Source of the DNA: Salibacterium salarium
GTDB lineage: Bacteria; Bacillota; Bacilli; Bacillales; Marinococcaceae
Direction of reading: 5' to 3'
Length of the DNA stretch: 64,000 nt
NCBI RefSeq assembly: GCF_030813635.1
Contig: NZ_JAUSUM010000002.1
Span: 62,001-126,000 of the forward strand
In this document: piece after piece, positions 18,686-27,164 of the stretch
How the letters are laid out: each line of letters starts with the position of its first letter
Position numbering within the stretch: the stretch's first letter is position 1
Made by a program: the position numbers and the translations under genes
Notes under the pieces: generated by a model
What the model was told of the DNA's origin: nothing
What the model saw: the letters and a program-made list of their open reading frames with translations, nothing else
Database searches by the model: none

Positions 18686-19264
18686 ATGGAACGGATGAAT
18701 TGGTATGAGAAGCTTAATCAATACTTCCCAGTGGAAGAAATGAAATCAAAAGAACACCTGGAACTCTTGTTAAAAGAAAAAGGAGATATATATCATAAAG
18801 ATGAAGGAGACCATTATGTAATAATGTATGTGGAAACAGATGACTTTATTTTTATTGATTATTTATTTGTTTCTAAAGAAGCAAGAGGGGAAGGGTTGGG
18901 GAAAAAACTTCTGAATAAACTTAAAGAACGTGGAAAACCTATTATATTAGAAGTAGAACCGCTCGACTATGAGGATTCTGATTCAAAGAAAAGATTCCGG
19001 TTTTATGAAAGAGCTGGCTTTAAGCACGCCAGTTCGATTGGATACAGCCGTAAATCGCTTGCTACAGATGAAGTAAATACGTTAGAAATTTTGTATTGGT
19101 CGCCAGAAAATGATTCAGAAGAAAGTATATATGAAAAATTGAAACAAACGTATAAAAATATTCATACGTATAAAGATAAAGAACTGTATGGGAAATCATA
19201 TCAAAAAGCTGAAGAAGTATTATCTTATAATGGTTCGTTGGAAAGTGAGAATGAAAAGACGTAA
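18686..19264 (+). CDS. GNAT-family N-acetyltransferase
   Basis: A 192-residue GNAT protein. The acetyl-CoA-binding motif A is visible (DYLFVSKEARGEGLGKKLLNKL, about residues 54-75), followed by the motif B region FRFYERAGFKH. The C-terminal 60 residues are a helical, charged extension (KLKQTYKNIHTYKDKEL) of unknown role. ATG 18686 follows GCGGAGG. The substrate is unknown. A small basic ORF follows after 27 bases and may share its transcript. Confidence 0.85.
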   Translation: MERMNWYEKLNQYFPVEEMKSKEHLELLLKEKGDIYHKDEGDHYVIMYVETDDFIFIDYLFVSKEARGEGLGKKLLNKLKERGKPIILEVEPLDYEDSDSKKRFRFYERAGFKHASSIGYSRKSLATDEVNTLEILYWSPENDSEESIYEKLKQTYKNIHTYKDKELYGKSYQKAEEVLSYNGSLESENEKT

Positions 19265-19291
19265 TTATTATGAGAAAAGGAGGGATGATAT

Positions 19292-19435
19292 ATGAAAAAC
19301 AAAGATAAGCAAAAACGTCGGAAAAAGCGCGAAGTGTTAAAAGATCTCCTCCCCAAAAATCTAAAGGATTGGAACAAACTTCCTAAAACAGAACGTGGTT
19401 CAACGACTCCTTCCAACTCAAAAACATCAGCGTAG
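19292..19435 (+). CDS. Small basic protein (47 aa), unknown
   Basis: An ATG ORF with an excellent AAAAGGAGGG ribosome site. The product is strongly basic at the N-terminus (KNKDKQKRRKKRE) and ends Ser/Thr-rich. Such charged peptides may bind nucleic acid or membrane, but no family was recognised. It lies between the acetyltransferase gene and a strong terminator. Confidence 0.6.
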   Translation: MKNKDKQKRRKKREVLKDLLPKNLKDWNKLPKTERGSTTPSNSKTSA

Positions 19436-19445
19436 AAAATTCAGT

Positions 19446-19491
19446 AAAAGGGTTGTCACAAAAATGATACTTTTGTGACAACCCTTTTTTG
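19446..19491 (+). terminator. Strong terminator before the spx region
   Basis: A 17-bp perfect stem (19447-19463 with 19471-19487) followed by T residues. Confidence 0.92.
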
Positions 19492-19576
19492 TATTGCATT
19501 TATCATTTGTCACAAATTTATCACATGTTTTTCTAATAATTATGTTTTATCATTACAAAAAGAAGGAATGAGAAAG

Positions 19577-19678
19577 ATGAACATTAGACAAAACGATGGA
19601 CTACAACGTATCAATATCTATAAATCCGACGCAATCCCCCGGTGCACGGGAATACAAGGTAAATTTATAGGAATATAA
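19577..19678 (+). CDS. Possible leader peptide upstream of spx (33 aa)
   Basis: A short ORF with an AAGGA site 9 bases upstream (another in-frame ATG lies at 19568). The product MNIRQNDGLQRINIYKSDA... contains one Cys and has no recognised family. It ends 26 bases before the putative spx promoter. It may be chance. Confidence 0.25.
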   Translation: MNIRQNDGLQRINIYKSDAIPRCTGIQGKFIGI

Positions 19679-19696
19679 GTTATTTATTAAAAATGC

Positions 19697-19725
19697 TTTT
19701 CAAATTAGAATAATTATTGTATAAT
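19697..19725 (+). promoter_or_regulatory. spx promoter with a PerR-like box
   Basis: A sigma-A-like promoter: TTTTCA (19697-19702), 17-base spacer, TATAAT (19720-19725). The spacer holds TTAGAATAATTATTG (19705-19719), 12 of 15 matches to the PerR box TTATAATNATTATAA. In B. subtilis the spx P3 promoter is repressed by PerR and YodB, so the same peroxide control is inferred here. Confidence 0.6.
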
Positions 19726-19807
19726 GAACCATGTAAAGTCATATAAGTATAGTTCATGTCCGCGATATAGATTTTTTGCAGGACGAAGAAGGGAGAGGTT
19801 AATCCTG

Positions 19808-20203
19808 ATGGTTACTTTACTGACATCTCCGAGTTGCACCTCTTGTCGTAAAGCGAAAGCGTGGCTCGAAGAATATAATATTCCTTTTGAAGAACGTAAT
19901 ATTTTTGCTTCTCCATTAAGTGTGGAAGAGGTGAAAGAAATAGTAAGACTCACAGAAGATGGAACAGATGAAATTGTTTCAAAACGCTCTAAAGTTTTTC
20001 AGGAACTTGATGTAGAACTCGAAAATCTTTCACTTCAACGTTTATTTGAATTGATCAGTGAGAATCCTGGATTGTTGCGACGTCCTATTATTTTTGATGA
20101 GAAACGTTTGCAGGTAGGATACAACGAAGCGGAAATTCGCCGTTTTCTACCTCGGAAAGTACGAACATTCAACTTGATGGAAGCTCAACACATGGTCAAT
20201 TAA
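19808..20203 (+). CDS. spx: Spx, RNA-polymerase-binding redox regulator
   Basis: A 131-residue ArsC-fold protein, the exact length of B. subtilis Spx. It binds the RNA polymerase alpha C-terminal domain and reprogrammes transcription under disulfide stress. The redox switch CxxC is at residues 10-13 ([10 protein letters not shown]), and the conserved LLRRPII and [10 protein letters not shown] motifs are present. ATG 19808 lies 10-15 bases after AGGGAGAGG; the longer frame from 19724 is untranslated leader. Control partners are in the window: spxH at 24943, the ClpXP adaptor that destroys Spx, and the PerR-like promoter site. Confidence 0.97.
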   Translation: MVTLLTSPSCTSCRKAKAWLEEYNIPFEERNIFASPLSVEEVKEIVRLTEDGTDEIVSKRSKVFQELDVELENLSLQRLFELISENPGLLRRPIIFDEKRLQVGYNEAEIRRFLPRKVRTFNLMEAQHMVN

Positions 20204-20217
20204 ATAATGCGGTGAAT

Positions 20218-20256
20218 AAAACTTCTACTTTTTTATGACGGTAGAAGTTTTTTTGT
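20218..20256 (+). terminator. Terminator after spx
   Basis: Stem AAACTTCTAC with GTAGAAGTTT around a short loop, then T residues. Confidence 0.88.
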
Positions 20257-20632
20257 TTTCAAGATTGCTGAACCTTTGTTATCCTAAGGATAGAGATTTA
20301 AGATATAAAAAATGTAGCAATGAGTATAAATGATAACTACTGAGATGATGGTAAGGTAAAAGAGTTATGGTTTACTCTTGACAACTTGGATGCTTTGCTT
20401 GAAAATTAACATTTAATAGCAGGAAAGACCGCGTTTTCTCTTTCGTACGCTCCGCTCCCTCAAAAAATCATCGGCGGGATGAGCATTGGTCCTTAACAAC
20501 CTTTATCTAAACGTATACAATAATAGTAATACGTTCGTTAAGATTTAGTTGCCCGTCCAAAGGGTATAATCTTAGTAAAGAGAGAAAACAAGGAAGCGGC
20601 AGCCACCTTACCTTCAAAGGAGGGAGAAAATC
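20257..20632. other. Intergenic region between spx and mecA
   Basis: About 375 bases with no credible ORF. A TATAAT at 20565-20570 may be the mecA -10 box, with only a weak -35 (GATTTA, 17 bases upstream). Nothing else was seen. Confidence 0.4.
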
Positions 20633-21304
20633 GTGGAAATCGAAAGAATTAACGAATCCACGGTCAAATTTTACATCACATACAAAGATATTGAGGATAG
20701 AGGATTTGACCGGGATGAAATTTGGTACAACCGCGAACGCGGTGAAGAGTTGTTTTTTGAAATGATTAATGAAGCACACGATCGCGAAAATTTTGAAATG
20801 GAAGGTCCTCTTTGGATTCAAGTGCAAGCCTTGGATAACGGGATGGAAATCGTTGTTACCCGTGGGCAAATGACAGACGGAAACGTAAAGCTTGAGATTC
20901 CAGTGTCGCAAAATAAAGGCGAGGATATTCCTGTTGATGATAATATTGTGGATATGCTTGATGAACAATTCCGCTCCTCGCAAAAATCAAGACAGGCTAA
21001 TGGAAATCAAGATTCTGACGTTCTCGAAATTGTTATTTCCTTTAATGACTTGGAAGACTTACTTTCCTTGAGTAAGGCGTTTATCCCAACGAAGGTTCAA
21101 AATGAAGTATACCACTTCGAGGGAACGTATTATCTTTATCTTAAGTTTGATAACCAATATACTGAAGATGAACAAGACGATATGGTTAGCCATGTATTGG
21201 AATATGGTGAGGAATCTGACGTATCGATTTTCCGCATTAGAGAATACGGAAAAACAGTTGTAGGATCAAACGGTTTGGAGACATTACGCGAAAGTTTTTC
21301 CTGA
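20633..21304 (+). CDS. mecA: MecA, ClpC adaptor protein
   Basis: A 223-residue adaptor that feeds ComK and other substrates to the ClpCP protease and so blocks competence. The N-terminal substrate-binding domain (MEIERINESTVKFYITYKDI) and the C-terminal ClpC-binding domain (from about residue 125) flank an acidic/Gln linker near 95-122. It starts at GTG 20633 behind AAAGGAGGGAG. In Bacillus it lies between spx and coiA, as here. It is single with a strong terminator. Confidence 0.96.
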   Translation: MEIERINESTVKFYITYKDIEDRGFDRDEIWYNRERGEELFFEMINEAHDRENFEMEGPLWIQVQALDNGMEIVVTRGQMTDGNVKLEIPVSQNKGEDIPVDDNIVDMLDEQFRSSQKSRQANGNQDSDVLEIVISFNDLEDLLSLSKAFIPTKVQNEVYHFEGTYYLYLKFDNQYTEDEQDDMVSHVLEYGEESDVSIFRIREYGKTVVGSNGLETLRESFS

Positions 21305-21311
21305 TGAATGT

Positions 21312-21349
21312 AAAACAGCCGGCCCTTTTTTGGGCTGGTTTTTTTTGTA
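21312..21349 (+). terminator. Terminator after mecA
   Basis: Stem CAGCCGGCCC with GGGCTGG, followed by eight T residues. Confidence 0.88.
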
Positions 21350-21547
21350 ATAACGTGCAACAGCGCAATTTTGCAGCATAAGTGGAGTAAGTCGCATCTC
21401 CAACCAATATGAGGTGGAGGGAATGCTTCGTCGAAAGCGTTCTCCTGAAGGTGATTGTTTTTAGGGTGATTCGGTTATTTACCAAAACAAAAAAAGGAAT
21501 AGGACGATAGATGTCGAATAAGGTGATAGTAGAGAAAGGAGGGACAT

Positions 21548-22726
21548 ATGTTTGTAGCTCTTACTAAAATGAACGAACGAATATCGTTAGTTCATTCTTC
21601 CAATGTTGTACGTGATAATCCACCTTATTATTGTCCAGTTTGTCAGCAGGAAGTCGTGATGAAAAAAGGAACAAAACGACGTTGGCATTTTGCTCACCGC
21701 CAGTCTTATGAGTGTCCGGTTGCCTCTGCAGAACCTGAAACCGAAGAACACCTTGCCGGAAAAGCTGAACTATATAAATGGCTTTGCTCGAACGGTATTT
21801 CCCCGACGATTGAATTATTTCTCCCTGCTATTCAACGAAGAGCGGATCTTTTTTTCACCTACCGTAATCAAAAATACGCCATTGAATTTCAATGCGCTTC
21901 CATTTCTGCGGAGGAAGCATTGGAACGCACAAAAGATTATTTGTCGGAGTGCATTATTCCCCTTTGGATATTTTCCTCTCAAAGAATACGGTCTCTCACA
22001 CCCACACCACCACGTTTTTCGATTCATTCTTTTGAATGGATTGGTTTAAGAGAACGTCATCATGATCATCAACGCGCACTCACTTATTTTTCTCCCTCTT
22101 CCGCAACATTTTATTTCTTATTTCCTCAAGCTGTTCTAACTTCTACTACAACATTTGCGGACCTTTATTCGCTTGCAGCTGTTAACACAAGTCTATCTCT
22201 TATTATTCGTCTTCCTGCAACGATAAATGGAAACAGGGATTGGTACAAATCATGGCTTTATAAGAAGAAGCAGTGGCGCTATAAAAGAAGTGATTGGCGT
22301 AATCATAAAGACAAATACTATGCTCGACGGTTATTTGCCTCCTTACGATCAGATATCCCATACTTTCCAGGGGAGGCTGGGTGGCCGGTAAACGGAATGG
22401 AATATGTGGAAACATCAACACATCTCTGGCAAAGTGCTTTTTTATTACAACTATTAACTACTGTTCCTTTGTATCACTCCTTTTCCTGGCGAACTGTAGT
22501 AGAAGCTTTTTCTCCGATAATGAATTCTCATTTTAAAACAAGGTCTCTTCCACTTATTACAAATCCTTTAGAAAACAGTATTCACGGGTATCTTGAACTG
22601 CTTCAAAAAATGAAAATTCTTCGTCAAACTAATACTGGTTGGATGAGAACCGAGCAAATATATTTACCCCGGTCACTAGATGAAGGATTCGAGATGGATA
22701 AAAAAAGGTACCGTAGCATATTTTAG
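21548..22726 (+). CDS. coiA: CoiA, competence protein
   Basis: A 392-residue competence protein needed for recombination of incoming DNA in naturally transformable Firmicutes. The N-terminus has a zinc-finger-like pair (YYCPVCQQEV) and then HFAHRQSYECP. The nuclease-like core has RADLFFTYRNQKYAIEFQCASIS, the Asp/Glu-x-Gln pattern of the family. The C-terminal half is basic and aromatic. ATG 21548 follows AAAGGAGGGA. Gene order mecA-coiA-pepF matches B. subtilis. Confidence 0.92.
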   Translation: MFVALTKMNERISLVHSSNVVRDNPPYYCPVCQQEVVMKKGTKRRWHFAHRQSYECPVASAEPETEEHLAGKAELYKWLCSNGISPTIELFLPAIQRRADLFFTYRNQKYAIEFQCASISAEEALERTKDYLSECIIPLWIFSSQRIRSLTPTPPRFSIHSFEWIGLRERHHDHQRALTYFSPSSATFYFLFPQAVLTSTTTFADLYSLAAVNTSLSLIIRLPATINGNRDWYKSWLYKKKQWRYKRSDWRNHKDKYYARRLFASLRSDIPYFPGEAGWPVNGMEYVETSTHLWQSAFLLQLLTTVPLYHSFSWRTVVEAFSPIMNSHFKTRSLPLITNPLENSIHGYLELLQKMKILRQTNTGWMRTEQIYLPRSLDEGFEMDKKRYRSIF

Positions 22727-22803
22727 AGAAAGAAGCATAATTGTAATGTTGGAGTTTCTTCCATAAGTTCGGTAAAATGGAAGAGAATATTGGAGGTGTT
22801 TGT

Positions 22804-24624
22804 ATGAGCACGACAGAAACGAAAAATTTACCTAAAAGAGAAGATGTACCTAAAGAATGGACATGGGATTTAGAGGATATTTTTTCAACGGATGAAGAGT
22901 GGGAAAAAGAATTTGAAGCGGTCAAAAACTTGCTACCCGACATTACATCCTTTAAAGGAACGTTAGGGGAGTCTGCTGACAATCTCTATCATTGTTTAAA
23001 GAAGCAAGATGAAATTGGTGGACGTTTTGGACGACTGTTTTCGTATGCGCATATGCGTGCTGATCAAGATACAGGAAATTCCTTTTATCAAGGGTTGGAG
23101 GATAGAGCGTCAAGTCTTGCTGCAAAGCTTGGACAGGCTATGGCATTTGTCACTCCTGAAATTCTATCCATTCCAGAAGAAACATTAACTCAATTTTTAA
23201 AGAAGCATGAAGGACTCACATTTTATAAGCAAGCATTAGAAGAAATTAATGAAGAACGTCCACATGTGTTAAATGAATCAGAAGAATCGATTTTAGCACA
23301 AGTTTCAGAAGTTACTGCAACTCCTGGGAATACGTTTGGCATGCTGAATAATGCAGATTTAAAATTCCCGACGATAGAAGATGAAAACGGGGAAGAAGTA
23401 CAAGTGACACACGGACGTATCTTGCGGTTTTTTGAAAGCGATGACCGTAGAGTTCGGCGCGATGCGTTTAATGCTGTATACAGCACGTACAAAAAATATA
23501 GAAATACCTTTGCAAGTACGTTAAGCGGGGAAGTGAAAAAACATTTATTTTCGGCAAATGTAAGAAACTACGAATCCGCGAGAAAAGCAGCTTTAAGCGC
23601 TAACCACATTCCTGAAGTTGTCTATGATCAACTTGTTGATACAGTGAATGATCATTTGCATTTATTACATCGATATGTCCGCTTAAGAAAACGTGTGCTT
23701 GATCTTGATGAAATTCACAACTACGATTTATACACGCCCCTCGTTAAAGATGTCGACATGAAAGTCAGCTATGAGGATGCACAAAAACAAGTATTAAAAG
23801 CAGTAGAACCTTTGGGTGAAGATTATGTAAAAACGGTGGAAGAAGGTTTTAACAGCCGCTGGATTGATGTGTATGAGAACGAAGGGAAACGAAGTGGCGC
23901 TTACTCGTCAGGAGCTTATGGTACAAAACCTTATGTTCTCATGAACTGGCAGGATAATGTGAATAATATGTTCACACTCGCTCATGAACTTGGACATTCC
24001 ATGCATAGTTATTTTAGCCGCAAGCACCAGCCGATTCGTTATTCAGATTACACCATCTTTGTAGCAGAGGTAGCTTCTACTGTTAACGAATCTCTGCTGA
24101 ATAGACATCTGCTACAAACAACAGAAGATAAAAGACAGCGAATGTATTTGTTAAACAACTTCTTGGAAGGATTTCGAGGAACTGTATTTCGCCAAACAAT
24201 GTTTGCGGAGTTTGAACAGCTTATTCATGAAAAAGCAGCAGCTGGCGAACCATTAACCCCGGATTTGCTTGAAAAAGAATACTATCAATTAAATAAAAAA
24301 TATTTCGGGGAAGATATGACAGTAGATGATGACATTGCGTTAGAATGGTCACGTATTCCCCATTTCTATATGAACTTTTACGTGTATCAATACGCTACCG
24401 GTTATAGTGCAGCTGCAGCGCTGTCCCGCCAGATTTTAGAAGAGGGAGAACCGGCAGTAAAACGCTACTTAGAGTTTTTACAATCAGGAAGCTCGGATTA
24501 TCCTATAAATTTATTGAAACAAGCAGGTGTAGATATGACCTCACCAGCACCCGTACAAGAGGCGATGGTATTATTTGAACAAACTTTAAATGAAATGGAA
24601 CAATTGTTAGCGGAAGAAAAATAG
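22804..24624 (+). CDS. pepF: Oligoendopeptidase F (PepF)
   Basis: A 606-residue M3-family zinc metallopeptidase of the cytosol that cleaves medium-length peptides. The HExxH zinc site is visible in FTLAHELGHSMHSYF, followed by the third-ligand region (IFVAEVASTVNE). ATG 22804 follows TTGGAGGTG; the ATG at 22777 has no site. In B. subtilis (yjbG) it sits between coiA and spxH, as here. Family members can affect sporulation when overexpressed. Confidence 0.95.
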   Translation: MSTTETKNLPKREDVPKEWTWDLEDIFSTDEEWEKEFEAVKNLLPDITSFKGTLGESADNLYHCLKKQDEIGGRFGRLFSYAHMRADQDTGNSFYQGLEDRASSLAAKLGQAMAFVTPEILSIPEETLTQFLKKHEGLTFYKQALEEINEERPHVLNESEESILAQVSEVTATPGNTFGMLNNADLKFPTIEDENGEEVQVTHGRILRFFESDDRRVRRDAFNAVYSTYKKYRNTFASTLSGEVKKHLFSANVRNYESARKAALSANHIPEVVYDQLVDTVNDHLHLLHRYVRLRKRVLDLDEIHNYDLYTPLVKDVDMKVSYEDAQKQVLKAVEPLGEDYVKTVEEGFNSRWIDVYENEGKRSGAYSSGAYGTKPYVLMNWQDNVNNMFTLAHELGHSMHSYFSRKHQPIRYSDYTIFVAEVASTVNESLLNRHLLQTTEDKRQRMYLLNNFLEGFRGTVFRQTMFAEFEQLIHEKAAAGEPLTPDLLEKEYYQLNKKYFGEDMTVDDDIALEWSRIPHFYMNFYVYQYATGYSAAAALSRQILEEGEPAVKRYLEFLQSGSSDYPINLLKQAGVDMTSPAPVQEAMVLFEQTLNEMEQLLAEEK

Positions 24625-24633
24625 TATAACAAT

Positions 24634-24679
24634 AAAACGCCCGTAAGCTTCAGTTACCTGAGTCCTACGGGCGTTTTGT
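24634..24679. terminator. Terminator between pepF and the small minus-strand ORF
   Basis: Stem AAAACGCCCGTA (24634-24645) with TACGGGCGTTTT (24666-24677). Confidence 0.88.
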
Positions 24680-24680
24680 G

Positions 24681-24854
24681 TTAATGATGAATTCCTTTAA
24701 AACGATGCCGTTCGTTAAAAAAGAATACAGAAAAGAAGATGGATAAGAATAATAAAAGAGTGGCTATAAAAAGGGGAAACATGTTCATTAGCCCCATGAT
24801 AAAAAGTATAAAGCTGAAGGTGGTGCAACAAATACTGAAGAATACTTTTTTCAT
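24681..24854 (-). CDS. Small membrane protein (57 aa), possibly YizD-like
   Basis: A minus-strand frame with two stacked ATGs (24857 and 24854); the second has better spacing from GAGAGGG. The product has two hydrophobic segments (about 4-22 and 27-45) and ends RHRFKGIHH. B. subtilis has a small gene, yizD, at this place between pepF and spxH; equivalence is by position only. Confidence 0.5.
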   Translation of the reverse strand: MKKVFFSICCTTFSFILFIMGLMNMFPLFIATLLLFLSIFFSVFFFNERHRFKGIHH

Positions 24855-24942
24855 CATTATCCCTCTCCGATGACGGTTGTTGCTTTATTTTATGGAGAGG
24901 AGGACAAATATATGACTCTTCTCATATAGTAACTTCACAAAA

Positions 24943-25854
24943 TTAGACGATTGATTTCCAAAACACTCCGTGTTTCACTGGTACCTGTTCAATCTTTTGC
25001 TGTAACGCGAGTTCGTTCAGCTTGGCTTTGGCTACTTTTTCGCTCCAATCATAGACAACAGCAACTTCTTTTGTAGCAACAAATTCAAATTTTTTCATGA
25101 ATTCTTCGAGGCTTAATTTTTCTTTTGGAATCGGCTCTTTTCCGAGCATTTCTTTCATAATTTCTATATATACATCAAAAGAATAAAGACCGGAAACTTT
25201 TAAACCGCCGTCTTCTACGCAATCGTTAAAGAAAATAAAAGTAGGGGATTTTTCCACTTCCATTTCTTTTGTTGTCTTCACGTCGCATTGCAAAGCTTTC
25301 ACGGCGCAGTCTGAATGTATATCTTTTTGAAACTCATCGACATCAAGACCGACGTGTCTGGCGCAATCCGTTAAAACTTTTTCATCGGCAATATTTTTTT
25401 TGTCTAAAAATAACATTTCACGAATACGCCTGAAAAATACGGTAGCAAGCTGTCGACCTTGCATTTCTGCTGCTTTTATTGCAAGAGACGGAGCGTAAGG
25501 TGAATTTACAGGGTTCTCATGCCAAACATCCCCGTCACAGGACATTCCGGTTTGGTATCCCGTTTGTTCATAAAGATCAGCCAAATTGCGCTGTTCTTTA
25601 TGCTGTTTATTTTCGGAAACGTTCCACGAATCAAGGTGAGCTGCTACAAAAAAACGTAATGAAAAATAGTGGCCGTATTCAAGCACTAATTTTTTCAATG
25701 TTGGTTCAAAGGCCCAACATTCAGGGCAAAGCGGGTCGACGAAAACATAAAGTTCTAGTTTCTTTGGTTCCCGTTGTACTGCCCCCTCTTCCCCAGGAGA
25801 AAGACCGCAGACTCCCAGCGATTCATCGCAATCGAGCTGTTTATCTTTGTTCAT
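24943..25854 (-). CDS. spxH: SpxH (YjbH), ClpXP adaptor for Spx degradation
   Basis: A 303-residue DsbA-fold adaptor that delivers Spx to the ClpXP protease. The N-terminal Cys-rich stretch (CDESLGVCG) is part of the zinc-binding region, and the DsbA-like CxxC motif is FVDPLCPECWAF, near residue 40. The protein is not a secreted oxidase: it has no signal peptide. ATG 25854 has AAAGGAG 11 bases upstream. The truncated haemoglobin gene yjbI lies directly upstream on the same strand, as in B. subtilis, so the two are probably one operon. Confidence 0.93.
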   Translation of the reverse strand: MNKDKQLDCDESLGVCGLSPGEEGAVQREPKKLELYVFVDPLCPECWAFEPTLKKLVLEYGHYFSLRFFVAAHLDSWNVSENKQHKEQRNLADLYEQTGYQTGMSCDGDVWHENPVNSPYAPSLAIKAAEMQGRQLATVFFRRIREMLFLDKKNIADEKVLTDCARHVGLDVDEFQKDIHSDCAVKALQCDVKTTKEMEVEKSPTFIFFNDCVEDGGLKVSGLYSFDVYIEIMKEMLGKEPIPKEKLSLEEFMKKFEFVATKEVAVVYDWSEKVAKAKLNELALQQKIEQVPVKHGVFWKSIV

Positions 25855-25879
25855 GACTGGTCTCGACTCCTTTCTGTGT

Positions 25880-26263
25880 TTATTCTTCGGCTGTATTAAC
25901 CATGTGTTGTGCGGTTAGGGTTAGTCGTTGCACTATTTCTTCTCGTGCAGGTTCTTCTAGTTCTATTTCATCCATAGCATCTTCCATGCACGATAACCAA
26001 GCGATTGCTCGTGTCCGTGTAATCGGAAATGGAAGATGCCTAGCTCTAAGTTTTGGATGTCCATGTTCTTCAGTATATAAAGAAGGCCCACCTAAAAATT
26101 GGGTTAAAAATTGTTTTTGTTTTCGGGCTGTTTCGGTTAAATCATCCGGAAATATCGGATAAAGAGCGGGATGCTCTTTTACATTCGAATAGAACATATC
26201 TACAAGAAGTTCTACTCTTTCCAGACCGCCAATCTTTTCATATAAAGTTTCGTTGTTTTGCAT
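25880..26263 (-). CDS. yjbI: Truncated haemoglobin, group II (YjbI)
   Basis: A 127-residue 2-on-2 globin of the GlbO type. It has TLYEKIGG at the N-terminus, the B10 Tyr in DMFYSNV, and the proximal-His region ARHLPFPITRTRAIAW. It binds O2 or peroxide at haem in the cytosol. The start is ATG 26263 behind GAGAGGAG; the longer frame (26287) has no site. It lies 25 bases before spxH in the same direction. The link between a haem-peroxide protein and a redox adaptor is conserved. Confidence 0.93.
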   Translation of the reverse strand: MQNNETLYEKIGGLERVELLVDMFYSNVKEHPALYPIFPDDLTETARKQKQFLTQFLGGPSLYTEEHGHPKLRARHLPFPITRTRAIAWLSCMEDAMDEIELEEPAREEIVQRLTLTAQHMVNTAEE

Positions 26264-26840
26264 AATGGTGCTCCTCTCTCTACACACGTTCTTAAAAGCA
26301 CTTGATTCAAGATAACGGGTAGATCGAAACTTTTCAAGGAAAAAGAATTATAGTCGTAACTCTTGATCACATAAATGTCACTTTCTTATTTTATTGTAGC
26401 AAGGCTGTTACAGGACAGCAAATGATTTGGTTTTGAGGTGGTTATTTTTATAAATTCCCTGCGAAAAGCACAAATATTAATTAAAGAATTAGAGAAAGAG
26501 AATAAAAATGCGCAAGTGGTTTGAAAGCCTGAGTGGCTGGACGCTTGCGTTAAAAAAACGACAAAGCATATATTTTCCTTTATAAACAAAAATAGGGTAG
26601 AGAAAGACGGAATAGTCTGCTTCAGACAATATGAAATGTCAAAATGATAAAAGTAGATATGTAACGTAGTCAAAATTTGAAGGCTCCGCGGGGGCTTCTG
26701 AAAAGGATGGAAAAAAGGTATAGGCACTGTTTATTTATATATACCTTTAAATAAAAAAAGGACGGTGATCATCTTGTGAAGAAGGCGTGTCGGTTAAAAA
26801 GCGGAGTATTTTGAAGGAGCGAGGGATAACAATTAGAAAT
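26264..26840. other. Long intergenic region without a clear gene
   Basis: About 575 AT-rich bases. A 25-codon ATG frame starts near 26509, and short Lys-rich frames exist, but none has both a ribosome site and recognisable protein character. A weak hairpin (GCGCAAG to CTTGCG, about 26510-26552) is present. It adjoins the inverted-repeat element that starts at 26841. Confidence 0.5.
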
Positions 26841-27162
26841 GAGAGTCTGGGACAAAAGAAAGAAGTGTTGTGAAAAAACGAACATTTCGAGATTGATGTT
26901 ATAGCTGCACGGAACAGCGAAGTCAAATGAAGTCGACTCCTGCGGGAATAGCACGTGTATCGAGACCCCGCAGGAAGCGGGTCAGATCGGTGTTGGCACA
27001 GGACGTGCCGCTTTTAGCCGATCTTTCTCTTTTCGATCCGTGCCCGCGGAAAGCGACCTCATTTGACGTAGCGATAAAACAATTTACAAAAACCCGAACG
27101 ATTCATTGAAGGAATCGTTCGGGTTTTTTGTCTTTGATAATGTTTTTGTCCCAGCCTCACTC
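26841..27162. repeat. Intergenic nested inverted-repeat element (about 320 bp)
   Basis: The ends are inverted copies sharing CTGGGACAAAA (left end 26841-26857, right end 27143-27162). Inside is a second pair, GTCAAATGAAGTCG near 26922 and CGACCTCATTTGAC near 27055. A GC-rich core has CTCCTGCGGGAATAGCACG, GACCCCGCAGGAAGCG and CCCGCGGAAAGCGA, and a terminator-like stem (27092-27131) follows. This CCTGCGGGA/CCCGCAGG core resembles a dispersed intergenic repeat seen in many Bacillaceae. It encodes nothing visible and may be a non-autonomous mobile element or a structured RNA. Confidence 0.75.
27092..27131. terminator. Terminator-like hairpin inside the repeat element
   Basis: Stem AACCCGAACGATTC with GAATCGTTCGGGTT around a short loop, then a T run. 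Confidence 0.85.
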
Positions 27163-27164
27163 TT

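Noticed and set aside
20400-20500. GC-richer patch between spx and mecA as a possible RNA gene
   Set aside because: There is no clear stem, promoter or terminator.
26509-26586. A 25-codon ATG frame in the long gap after yjbI
   Set aside because: The product has no recognisable protein character, and the ribosome site is weak.
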